Origin: DATGZX01 sp035296965
Lineage (GTDB): Bacteria; Planctomycetota; Planctomycetia; Gemmatales; Gemmataceae
DNA length: 64,000 nt
Direction: 5' to 3'
Assembly (NCBI GenBank): GCA_035296965.1
Contig: DATGZX010000383.1
Span: 50,759 to 114,758 of the forward strand
The position numbers and the translations under genes were made by a program. This document shows, in pieces, positions 1 to 7,679 of the stretch (the stretch's first letter is position 1; each line of letters begins with the position of its first letter). Below the pieces are notes generated by a model. It was not told the DNA's origin. It made no database searches and was given only the letters and a program-made list of their open reading frames with translations.

Positions 1-2
1 AG

Positions 3-2552
3 GGTCGAGTGCGTCTCAACGCGAATATCGTCCATGCCCATCCCGGCTGCGGCAATGGGGTTACCTGGTGGCTGGAATGCCGAAGGGCCGACCAGGCCGC
101 CGTCCTTGCCGACGGCGTGCTTAATGTCGGCAAAGCCGCCGAGGTGCCGCCGCGTGAGCTGCGCGTGCGTAAGGGAGACCAGATTCTCCTGGCCGTGGAT
201 CCGCGCGATGCGGACCATGCATGCGACCTGACCGAGGTCGCTTTGAACATCGTCGAGGTGGACAAGCCAGGCCGAGCCTGGAACCTTGGCAGCGACATTG
301 CCAACACGATTCTGCAAGGCAATCCCCACCCCGACAAGTTTGGTAACCGGGACGTCTGGCGCTTCGTCCATGGACCGGCGCGGAAACCGGGGGAGGCGCT
401 ACTGGCCGGCGCTGGGTTACCGGCTCGGTCGATCCTGGATCAATGGCGGCAAGCTGCTTCGGACCCAAAACGGCAGCCAGGCCTTGCCCAGCTCGCGCAA
501 CAAGTGCAGACCCTGCTAGCTGGACCTCGTCCCACTCAGGAAAAGCATCCCGATCGCCTTCTCTATGACCTTCTCGTATCGCTCGACGGCCGCCTGCTTT
601 GTGGCATCAATCTGGCGCGCCTGCCCAAAAATCGGTCCGAAGCCGCCGCTCATTATGGCCTTGATCGTGGGCGGTTTACGAACGACGCGCTCGTTGTTCC
701 TGCAAACTCCATGCAAGAGGTGCGCTTGCCGGCTGCACTCTTTCGGGATCATGTGTTCGTCGTCGAAGGCAGGCTCGACCCGGGCGGGCCGGAGCGCGTC
801 GTGCAGTTTCGGGTGCTGACAGCACCACCACAGGCTGGGAAATTCGCGCCTGCCCCCCAGGTCGCCAAGAAGGCGGCAAAGTCAATTGCGGCTGTAGACG
901 GCAAGAGTCCGTTTGTGATATCTCCCGGCGGCAAGGTGGCGGAGCAATGGGCTCGCGGGCTCGAGGAGTTCCGTCGCTACTTCCCGCAATTCACCTGCTA
1001 TGCACGTGTCATTCCCGATGACGAAGTCGTGTGTCTGAAGCTCTATCATCGCGAGGACGAGCCTCTCATCCGGCTCTTCCTCGACGAGGATCAGAATAAC
1101 CATCTCGATCGCCTCTGGGCAGAACTGCGCTTTATCTCCCAGTTCCCCGTGACCGAGAACAAGCAGTTGCCACTCTTCATTGGCTTCGTGACCCAGGATC
1201 AGCCAAAGGAGTTGCTTGCCTACTTCGAGGGCCAGCGCGGAAACTTCCGCAATCGAGCCGAGGATTTCGAGAAAGAGTTGTTGGCGGCTGTCCCTCGTCA
1301 ACTCGACGCACTCGTTGATTTTGCGGGGCGGGCCTACCGTCGGCCGCTGCAGCCGCGGGAGAGGCAAGAGCTTCTTCGGCTCTATGCCACGGTCCGCGAC
1401 AAGGGGATGAGTCATGACGAAGCCTTCCGCACGGTGCTTACGCGCGCTTTGGTCTCGCCGTCGTTTCTCTTCCGCGTCGAGCAAGTTTCGCCGGGTAACG
1501 AAGCTGAGCGAGTCTCGTCATGGGAACTGGCGACGCGGCTCAGCTATTTCCTCTGGGCGACAATGCCCGACGCCGAGCTTTGTCGTGCGGCTGTCAGCGG
1601 ACATCTGCAGGACGCAAAAATCCTCGAGGCCCAGGTCGCCCGCATGCTCAAAGACCCCAAGGTGCGAGGCCTGGCCGTGGAGTTCGCGACTCAGTGGCTG
1701 CACGTTCGCGATATCGAACAGAACCACGAGAAGAACGAGAAGCTGTTCCCAACCTTCAACGACGAGCTGCGGCAAGCGCTGAATGAAGAAGGAGTCCGCT
1801 TCTTCCAGTACCTGTTCCAGGAAGATCGTCCGCTACTCGAGATTCTCGACGCCGACTACACATTCCTCAACGGCACACTAGCGCGTCATTACGGCATCTC
1901 CGGCATTTCCGGACCGGAATGGAGGCGCGTGGCTGGTGTGAAGAAAGACGGCCGCGGGGGAGTGCTGGCACTTGGCAGCGTGCTGACGAAGGAATCGGGC
2001 GCATCCCGTACGAGTCCGGTATTGCGTGGCAACTGGCTGGTGGAAACGATGCTGGGTGAGAAATTACCCAAGCCGCCGCCCAACGTGCCGCGGTTGCCCG
2101 AAGAGGAATCCGCTGGCGAGGCGACGGTGCGGCAGATGGTGGAAAAGCACGCGCACATCCCCGAATGTTACGTCTGCCATCAGCGAATCGACCCGTTCGG
2201 CTTTGCCCTGGAGAAGTACGATCCGCTGGGTCGATACCGCGCCAAGGACCTTGGCGGCCGGCCAATCGACACCAATGTCCAGCTCAAAGACGGCACGAAG
2301 TTCGAAGGGATCGACGGCTTACGCAACTACTTGTCAATCCAGCGGCGCGACGAATTCCAGCGGCACTTCTGTCAGAAACTGCTCGGTTACGCATTGGGTC
2401 GCTCCGTGGGTTTATCCGATCAGCCGCTTCTGGATGAAATGCTCGGCCGACTGAAAAAGAACGATAATCATCTGTCCGCCGCCGTGCTTGCCATCGTGGA
2501 GAGCAAGCAATTCCGGTATCATCGAGGACGGGAAGCCACCAAAGATGAATAG
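3..2552 (+). CDS. DUF1592/DUF1588/DUF1585 planctomycete cytochrome-like protein, 5' partial
   Basis: This is the C-terminal part of a large planctomycete-type protein usually annotated as a DUF1592 domain-containing or cytochrome-like protein. The frame is open to the window edge, and the first possible start (GTG at 9) has no preceding Shine-Dalgarno, so the N-terminus, normally a signal peptide, a CxxCH cytochrome part and DUF1587, is probably outside the window. Visible in order are a beta-rich region (about residues 60-120 from the GTG), a DUF1595-like stretch (about 430-490, AGRAYRRPLQPRERQEL), DUF1592 (about 500-625, SWELATRLSYFLWATMPDAE), DUF1588 with CYVCHQRIDPFGFALEKYD near residue 720, and DUF1585 at the C-terminus. 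The CxxCH inside DUF1588 is typical of the family. A DUF1552 gene follows 52 bases downstream, the standard pairing. The family is extracytoplasmic by inference and its biochemical role is not established. Identity is secure; function is not. Confidence 0.88.
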   Translation, partial: GRVRLNANIVHAHPGCGNGVTWWLECRRADQAAVLADGVLNVGKAAEVPPRELRVRKGDQILLAVDPRDADHACDLTEVALNIVEVDKPGRAWNLGSDIANTILQGNPHPDKFGNRDVWRFVHGPARKPGEALLAGAGLPARSILDQWRQAASDPKRQPGLAQLAQQVQTLLAGPRPTQEKHPDRLLYDLLVSLDGRLLCGINLARLPKNRSEAAAHYGLDRGRFTNDALVVPANSMQEVRLPAALFRDHVFVVEGRLDPGGPERVVQFRVLTAPPQAGKFAPAPQVAKKAAKSIAAVDGKSPFVISPGGKVAEQWARGLEEFRRYFPQFTCYARVIPDDEVVCLKLYHREDEPLIRLFLDEDQNNHLDRLWAELRFISQFPVTENKQLPLFIGFVTQDQPKELLAYFEGQRGNFRNRAEDFEKELLAAVPRQLDALVDFAGRAYRRPLQPRERQELLRLYATVRDKGMSHDEAFRTVLTRALVSPSFLFRVEQVSPGNEAERVSSWELATRLSYFLWATMPDAELCRAAVSGHLQDAKILEAQVARMLKDPKVRGLAVEFATQWLHVRDIEQNHEKNEKLFPTFNDELRQALNEEGVRFFQYLFQEDRPLLEILDADYTFLNGTLARHYGISGISGPEWRRVAGVKKDGRGGVLALGSVLTKESGASRTSPVLRGNWLVETMLGEKLPKPPPNVPRLPEEESAGEATVRQMVEKHAHIPECYVCHQRIDPFGFALEKYDPLGRYRAKDLGGRPIDTNVQLKDGTKFEGIDGLRNYLSIQRRDEFQRHFCQKLLGYALGRSVGLSDQPLLDEMLGRLKKNDNHLSAAVLAIVESKQFRYHRGREATKDE

Positions 2553-2604
2553 TCCACGCGAGGTGCTGCCTCCCCAAGTTTTGGTTCCAGCAAGGAGATG
2601 ATCG

Positions 2605-3927
2605 ATGAAGTCCTGGCAAGACCCCAACCCGCATCAGCTAACTCGCCGTGCCTTCTTGCGTGGCCTGGGCGTGAGCATGGCGTTGCCGTGGCTGGAATCT
2701 GTGCCCGTGTGGGGTGATGAACCAATCCGGGGGCGCTCGTCGACAGCGCCGGTCCGTATGGCCGTGCTGTTCGCGGGCAATGGCTTTCACGGCAAGCAAT
2801 GGTGGGCCAAGGGCGAGCGCCGTGGCCTGGAGCTGGGCAAGGTTCTGCAACCGCTCGAGCCGTTCAAGGAAAAGATGCTTTTTCTCGAGGGCCTCTATAA
2901 CGCTGAGGCCGGCAAGGGCGGCATTCACAGTGCCCAGACCGGCAACCTTCTGACCGGGGCAGCCCTGGAAGGCGGCGGCGGCATTCGCTCCGGAGTCAGC
3001 GTCGATCAGCTTCTTGCTCAAAAGATCGGCCGAGAGACCAAGGTCCCCAGCCTGGTGCTGGGATGCGAGCCCTCGATCTCGGCCCTGCACAAGGGCTACT
3101 CGATGATCTATAGCTCGCACATTTCCTGGAGTTCGCCGACGACAGCCACGCCACTGGAAATTTACCCGGCGCTGGCGTTCGACAGGCTCTTCCGCGACGA
3201 CGTGGGCAAGGGCGACGCCAGCGTGCTCGATCTTGTCTCGGAGGAGGCCAAAAGCCTCAGCCAGCGTGTCAGCTACACGGACCGCGGCAAGCTCGACGAA
3301 TACCTGGCGTCGGTTCGCGAGGTGGAACAGCGCATCCAGCAGGCAGGCAAGCAGGGCCGGCTGCAAGGATGGCGGCCCACCCTCGATAAGCCGAACCTGC
3401 CGCGCCCTGCCGACGGCGTGCCTCAGGATGTCGATCAGCACATGCGCCTCATGTGCGACATTCTCGTGCTTGCCTTCCAGACCGACACCACGCGGTTATG
3501 CACTCTGAAGCTAAATAACGATCACTCTTCACAGCGCTTCCCACACCTGGGTGTGGATTACATGATCCATCACCTGCTGTCGCACACGGATAACGCCGAT
3601 TGGCTGAAGGTCAACCAGTTCTTCACGCAGCAGGTCGCGTACATCGCAGCCAAGCTCGACAAGATCCAGGAGGGTGAACGGACGGCCCTGGACAACAGCA
3701 TGATCCTCTTCCTATCGAGCATGCTGCACGGCAGTACCCACGATTGCTCGCAATTGCCCGTGGTCCTGCTCGGACGCGGCGGCGGTCAGATCCAAACTGG
3801 GCGAACGCTCAACTACCTGGGCAAGCCGAACCGCAAGATGTGCAGCCTCTACCTGGCGATGATGGACAAGACGGGAGTAAGGCTCAACGAATTCGGCGAT
3901 TCCAGGGAACGGCTGGCGGAGATCTGA
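2605..3927 (+). CDS. DUF1552 domain-containing protein with twin-arginine signal
   Basis: A 440-residue protein of the DUF1552 family, the regular partner of DUF1592 proteins in Planctomycetes. The N-terminus carries a twin-arginine motif (TRRAFLRGLG, about residues 13-22) followed by a hydrophobic stretch, so export by the Tat system is likely; a tatC gene lies elsewhere in this window. Family-type segments include GNGFHGKQWW, NLLTGAALEGGGG, VPSLVLGCEP and LNNDHSSQRFPHLGVDYM. Start ATG at 2605 is preceded by an AGGAG-type ribosome site (AAGGAGATGATCG). It lies 52 bases after the DUF1592 gene and is probably co-transcribed with it. The reaction is unknown; distant resemblance of the family to sulfatase-like folds has been noted, but I see no catalytic motif that would prove it. 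A second, diverged pair sits at 32057-35310. Confidence 0.9.
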   Translation: MKSWQDPNPHQLTRRAFLRGLGVSMALPWLESVPVWGDEPIRGRSSTAPVRMAVLFAGNGFHGKQWWAKGERRGLELGKVLQPLEPFKEKMLFLEGLYNAEAGKGGIHSAQTGNLLTGAALEGGGGIRSGVSVDQLLAQKIGRETKVPSLVLGCEPSISALHKGYSMIYSSHISWSSPTTATPLEIYPALAFDRLFRDDVGKGDASVLDLVSEEAKSLSQRVSYTDRGKLDEYLASVREVEQRIQQAGKQGRLQGWRPTLDKPNLPRPADGVPQDVDQHMRLMCDILVLAFQTDTTRLCTLKLNNDHSSQRFPHLGVDYMIHHLLSHTDNADWLKVNQFFTQQVAYIAAKLDKIQEGERTALDNSMILFLSSMLHGSTHDCSQLPVVLLGRGGGQIQTGRTLNYLGKPNRKMCSLYLAMMDKTGVRLNEFGDSRERLAEI

Positions 3928-4138
3928 AAGACGGTCCAAGTCCGCTGACATCATTCGCAATGTCATGTTTTGTCATGTAAAAGGGGGGCACCCAGACACG
4001 GAGTCTGACTTGGCACTGGTGACCGTAACATATTGTCATCACAAGCCTTGCATCATTACCGAAAGGTCCAAAGCCAGGTTCGCCGGCCTGTCAAATGTCA
4101 TGTGAACAACAATACACATATTCGTCCTTGCATTCTTC

Positions 4139-4226
4139 GTTTAACCGCGAGCCAGCGGCGAGCGCGTGAACAGAAGGGGGGCCATCGCCGTCAGTCCACG
4201 CGCTTCTCTTCGAGTCGCGGCTAAAC
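4139..4226. repeat. Dispersed 90-bp palindromic repeat, copy 1
   Basis: A large imperfect palindrome: the left end GTTTAACCGCGAGCCAGCGG is answered by GTCGCGGCTAAAC at the right end, with inner complementary parts. A closely similar copy is at 36998-37087, where the outer arms match exactly. The similarity also continues into the right flank (GAAACGGAAATG in both). It lies in a gene-free interval (3928-4566) between the DUF1552 gene and the HTH gene. No protein is encoded. It looks like a REP/MITE-type element. Confidence 0.75.
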
Positions 4227-4430
4227 AATATCGTGACGTTTCCGGAAACGGAAATGTTCACCTCCGCCCCTCGACAATGCCTCCGCCATCGATCATAATA
4301 AAGGTTGGTGCGGCTCCCGCGTTGGGTGCCCGCCTTCCAACCGTTGGCGGCCAAATCATTTTCCACGGCTGCCGACCAGGACGCAGGAAGCGTCCCACAT
4401 CATAGGCTAGGACCGCGCGGACAGTTTCGC

Positions 4431-4521
4431 AAAAAGGTGTTAGGACCCTTTTCAGATCCAAGCTTCCGATCACTTCGATCCCTGCGATGCCAGGATCTGA
4501 AAAGGGTCCTGACACCTTTTT
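4431..4521. repeat. Long inverted repeat (29-bp arms), GGGTCC type
   Basis: Two 29-base arms (4431-4459 and 4493-4521) are reverse complements with one mismatch and enclose a 33-base loop. The left arm begins AAAAAGGTGTTAGGACCC. The right arm ends in a T-rich run (CACCTTTTT), so it could work as a terminator in either direction. The arms resemble those of the palindrome between hslV and hslU (49866-49971, AAAAAGGGGTCAGACCCC), which suggests one repeat family. Confidence 0.75.
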
Positions 4522-4566
4522 GCTCCGCATGTCCCTAGCCATCAGGCATGAAGCCAGAGGAATCGC

Positions 4567-4956
4567 ATGGCAACACACAAGAGAAACATCAGGGAAGAGT
4601 TCTTGTTTGCGCTGGTACTTGGGGCGGCGGTCGAGGGCGCCGCCAAGAGCGTCGGCATCTCGAAGCGCACGGCCTACCGATGGTTGGCCGACCCCGCCGT
4701 GAAGGCCCGCCTGTGCAAGATGCGCAGCGAACGGCTAGAGCGCTCCTCCACCATGTTAACGGTGGCCGGTCTGGAAGCGGTGAAGACATTGCTAACCCTA
4801 CAGGCCGCGAACCAGCCTGCGCCGGTTCGGCTGGGGGCAGCCCGGTCCATCCTCGATTTCGGTATGCGCTTACGCGAGCACGCCGACTTCAGCCAACGCC
4901 TGGCTGAATTGGAAGCAGAAGTGGAATCGATTCGCCCGACCGCCAATCGCGAATGA
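4567..4956 (+). CDS. Small helix-turn-helix protein, terminase-small-subunit-like
   Basis: A 129-residue protein with a clear N-terminal helix-turn-helix (about residues 18-42: AAKSVGISKRTAYRWLADP), the homeodomain-like type seen in phage terminase small subunits and transposase-associated HTH proteins. The rest is helical and ends in a short coiled-coil (residues about 100-122, RLAELEAEVESI). An AGAGGA site lies just before the ATG. No terminase large subunit or other phage gene is nearby, so packaging is unlikely here; DNA binding is the only role supported. It opens the repeat-rich accessory region and directly follows the 29-bp inverted repeat. Confidence 0.65.
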   Translation: MATHKRNIREEFLFALVLGAAVEGAAKSVGISKRTAYRWLADPAVKARLCKMRSERLERSSTMLTVAGLEAVKTLLTLQAANQPAPVRLGAARSILDFGMRLREHADFSQRLAELEAEVESIRPTANRE

Positions 4957-5035
4957 TCGCTGCGCAACCAATGGCTCATGCTTCGTATGCGACGGCCGGC
5001 GCTATCCAGTCACGTTTGTGGTAGAAGCGGAAGCT

Positions 5036-5177
5036 AGATTAAGAGGAAGAGTAGGATCAGGAACAAGACGAGGAGCAAGAGTAAGAGTATGATTAAGAGT
5101 TGTAATGGAGACGGCCGGCATCCTACTCTTACTCGTGCTCCTAATCCTCTTCGTAATCCTAGTCTTCCTCTTAATCT
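5036..5177. repeat. Purine-only / pyrimidine-only imperfect inverted repeat
   Basis: A 58-base, almost pure purine-plus-T tract (5036-5093, built from AAGAG, GTAGGAT and GGAGCAAGAG units) is mirrored by its pyrimidine-rich complement at 5120-5177. By eye, 49 of 58 positions pair. The 26-base middle is ordinary sequence. Nothing is coded; the apparent frames have highly biased composition. The arms could form a long hairpin or triplex-type DNA. Confidence 0.7.
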
Positions 5178-5501
5178 TTCTCTCCATGCCGCAATTAGTT
5201 GCGTGGTCCTCACAGTGAAAGCAAACCTACACGCCGAAGGCCCGGGACCATGTTCGTGCCCCAGTACAGGAGGGCAATTCAATGGCCGCCTGCGCCCCGC
5301 TGAACTGCGCCGGTCACCGGTTGCTCGGCATGCTTTCAGGGCTTCCCGCGAGTAGGGCTTCCTTTGGCCAGTCAGCTGCCTGAGAGCATGGCATCCGGCA
5401 CAAAGCCGCCTCGCCTCCGTGTGAACCGACAAGGATGCGCCGTCTCTTTGCTTGGCACGAAGCCAGCGCTGTGGTAGGGTCAAGGCAGAGGAGTATAGGA
5501 C

Positions 5502-5795
5502 ATGACCATCCACTTACCAGAGGACCTGGAGAGATTCGTCCAGGCCAAAGTGCAAAGTGGGCGCTTCGCGTCAGAGGACGATGCGATCACTGAAGCCGTG
5601 CGCTTACTCCGATCGGCCGAGGACAGGGCTAGTGCCGTAGCCGGACGAGAATCTTCTGCCCCGGAGCCCGCCTGGCAACGACTGGCAAAAGCCGCGGCTA
5701 CCATTCCCGACGCGGTTTTTGACCGGATTCCCGCGGATGGTTCTGCACAGCTGGACCACTATATTTACGGCAGCCCTAAGCATCCGAACTCATGA
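5502..5795 (+). CDS. Ribbon-helix-helix antitoxin (ParD/CopG-like) of a PIN-type module
   Basis: A 97-residue protein. The N-terminus MTIHLPEDLERFVQAKV and the following SGRFASEDDAITEAVRLLR are typical of ParD/CopG-like ribbon-helix-helix antitoxins. The C-terminus has the DHYIYGSPK motif found in a group of RHH antitoxins paired with PIN-domain nucleases. The stop codon overlaps the next start (ATGA at 5792-5795), the usual translational coupling of a toxin-antitoxin operon. The partner PIN gene is cut after 18 codons by a MITE-like element, so this antitoxin appears to be retained without a working local toxin. Confidence 0.75.
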   Translation: MTIHLPEDLERFVQAKVQSGRFASEDDAITEAVRLLRSAEDRASAVAGRESSAPEPAWQRLAKAAATIPDAVFDRIPADGSAQLDHYIYGSPKHPNS

Positions 5796-5938
5796 AGCGA
5801 GTCTTCGCAGATGCCGTTTACTGGGTGGCCCTTGCCAATCGCCGGTGCTATGCCCACGGCATTTTGCGTGGGCATGCGAGCGACGTTGGGCCTGGTTGCG
5901 ATTTGTCCCGCGAGAGGAAGCAATCTCCTGCCGGATGA
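5792..5938 (+). pseudogene. PIN-domain toxin, 5' fragment cut by MITE copy A
   Basis: The first 18 codons (MKRVFADAVYWVALANRR) look like the start of a PIN-domain ribonuclease; the Asp in FADA would be the first acidic active-site residue. From 5844 the frame runs into the left hairpin end of a 262-bp repeat and stops at TGA 5936-5938. No continuation of a PIN domain is found after the repeat ends near 6105, so the remainder was lost as well as interrupted. The frame overlaps the antitoxin stop by ATGA, as in intact modules. Confidence 0.65.
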
Positions 5939-6105
5939 AATCAGAACGTATTTCCCGACCACTCTTTGGCTCTGGTGCCCTGCTCCCGATTATACTGGAG
6001 TGGGTGCTGGTACATTGCAGGTACACATGGAGTCGCTGCCTGGAGTTGTTAGTTCCTGATAATTCGCTGTCGCTCGCATGCCCACGCAAAAGCCGTGGGC
6101 ATGGC
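5844..6105. mobile_element. MITE-like element with hairpin ends, copy A
   Basis: The left end is GGTGCTATGCCCACGGCATT... and the right end is the inverted counterpart GCATGCCCACGCAAAAGCCG followed by TGGGCATGG. Each end is itself a palindrome (ATGCCCACG ... CGTGGGCAT). The roughly 190-bp core shares long blocks with copies at 11111-11261, 12233-12410 and 13125-13388, such as TTGGCTCTGGTGC and CCGATTATACTGGAG. No transposase is encoded. The ends resemble both MITE inverted repeats and paired REP hairpins. This copy sits inside the PIN toxin gene. Confidence 0.8.
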
Positions 6106-6290
6106 CTGGGAGCCTGGCGGTCGCTGGGGCAAGTGAAAAAGTACGATGTCCCATTTTGCTTTCTGCGACACTTCAATGCCTTTTCTGTTTGACGCGACCC
6201 AGTGAACCCGAGATGATCCCATGAGAAGCCGGGCGCTTCGTTGGAATCGCTCGTATCGGGGCAAGCTCTAAGATACTCGGAGATGAGCCG

Positions 6291-7679
6291 ATGTCGGCCG
6301 CGGCCCTCGACTATACATACAGGTATCCATTTTCCTCCCGATTTGCAGTCCATGAGGGCGGCTCGCAATTGCGGCTGGCTACCTGCGGCGGAGTCGAGCA
6401 ACACCCACATTTCTTCAGCGGCAAGTTGACGCAGCCCAAAGAGACTGCCGATCTGCTCCGCGGCCTGCTACGCGTCGTCCAATCGCGATTCCATCTTCCC
6501 ACAGCGAGCCTGAAGCAAGTCCTCGATCCGGTGGTGACGAGCGGGGGCGAACGCTTGCGTTTCGAGGGTTTTTCCGCGTGTTGCAGTGCCTACGTTCGTG
6601 TGGACCTCCTACCGGGAGCTTTTGCAGGCCAATTCATGGGTCGGGGCACAACTAACGTGGACTTCAATCCACCCACGCATGCAGCCTTGGCCAGGATTCG
6701 TTCCGACCACGAGATCGTTTTCTCGGTTGGTGCGGATACATTCGAACTAGCCCGTGAGCAAGGGACAGTGGTCGAGCGGAAGGTTGCTTTGCCGCAGCGC
6801 TGGCTGCGGGGCTTCGTTGAGGTCCAGGCTTATCAGGCGCGGATGATACCGCGATTGGAGGTTTCCGGCAGCGAAGCGCAGCGTTTCTTCAGGGCGCTCC
6901 CGCGGACACCGATGAAAAGTGCGTGTTGGATCGTCACGGCAGGCAAGGAGCTCCGCATCAGCCAGCGCGAGCAGAAAGATGGCGTTTGCGTGGCTGGCTT
7001 GCAACGCCTGCGTGTTCTCGAAGATCTCGCGCATCATGCCCGTTGTTTAAGGATCTATGCCGAGTCAGCCACGCAGACGAGCACTTGGGAATTGATTACT
7101 CGTGAGGCCCGTTTCCATATGGTACTCAGCCCCGACGTATGGCGAGGGTTCTCCGGAGAGGGCCAAGTGCTAGCCGATCTGGCCAGTACGGACTGGCAGT
7201 CGGTTTTGCCGCGGATTCGTGCAGCGCTCCGCTGGGAAGCAAAGATCGATGCGGATGGCTTGGCAAAACATCACAACCTGGATGCGAAGGCCGTTGCTGC
7301 TGCGTTAAGTGTGCTGGCATCCCGGGGGCTTGTCGGCTATGACCTCGCCGAACGGGCTTACTTCCAGCGCGAATTGCCTTTTGACTTATCAGGAGTGGAA
7401 GCGCTGCAGCCACGGTTGCTCGATGCACGCAAAATTGTCGCGGCTGGCGGCGTCCGTTTCATCCGCCGGGAAGATGGAAACAAGGAGGCCCTGGTTCAGG
7501 GGACTGGTGTCGAGCATCGTGTGCGCCTATCTGGAACACAGTGGAAGTGCACCTGTCCATGGTTCGCCAAACACCAAGGACTGCGCGGGCCCTGCAAGCA
7601 CGTGCTTGCCGCGCAGATCGTTCTTGAAGCCCCCCAAGGGTCCACTACGACCGAAGGTAAGGATTCGACCGAGCGATGA
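6291..7679 (+). CDS. SWIM zinc-finger protein
   Basis: A 462-residue protein whose C-terminus holds a SWIM zinc finger: Cys420, Cys422, Cys435 and His437 (CTCPWF ... GPCKHVLAAQ, spacing CxCx12CxH). Such fingers bind nucleic acid or protein. The N-terminal 300 residues have no motif I recognise; residues about 300-370 look like a winged-helix (ALRWEAKIDADGLAKHHNLD ... LSVLASRGLVGYD). Its stop overlaps the start of the DUF6493-type gene (ATGA), so the two form an operon. In other bacteria SWIM proteins occur beside HEAT/WGR, MoxR ATPase and VWA genes; only the two-gene version is present here. The upstream 185 bases separate it from MITE copy A. The ATG at 6291 lacks a strong ribosome site, so the start is uncertain. 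Confidence 0.78.
   Translation: MSAAALDYTYRYPFSSRFAVHEGGSQLRLATCGGVEQHPHFFSGKLTQPKETADLLRGLLRVVQSRFHLPTASLKQVLDPVVTSGGERLRFEGFSACCSAYVRVDLLPGAFAGQFMGRGTTNVDFNPPTHAALARIRSDHEIVFSVGADTFELAREQGTVVERKVALPQRWLRGFVEVQAYQARMIPRLEVSGSEAQRFFRALPRTPMKSACWIVTAGKELRISQREQKDGVCVAGLQRLRVLEDLAHHARCLRIYAESATQTSTWELITREARFHMVLSPDVWRGFSGEGQVLADLASTDWQSVLPRIRAALRWEAKIDADGLAKHHNLDAKAVAAALSVLASRGLVGYDLAERAYFQRELPFDLSGVEALQPRLLDARKIVAAGGVRFIRREDGNKEALVQGTGVEHRVRLSGTQWKCTCPWFAKHQGLRGPCKHVLAAQIVLEAPQGSTTTEGKDSTER

Noticed and set aside
4567..4956. Prophage start marked by a terminase small subunit
   Set aside because: Only the HTH resembles terminase; no large terminase, portal or capsid genes follow.
5036..5177. 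CRISPR-like or tandem repeat array
   Set aside because: There is no regular repeat-spacer pattern; it is an imperfect inverted repeat of biased composition.
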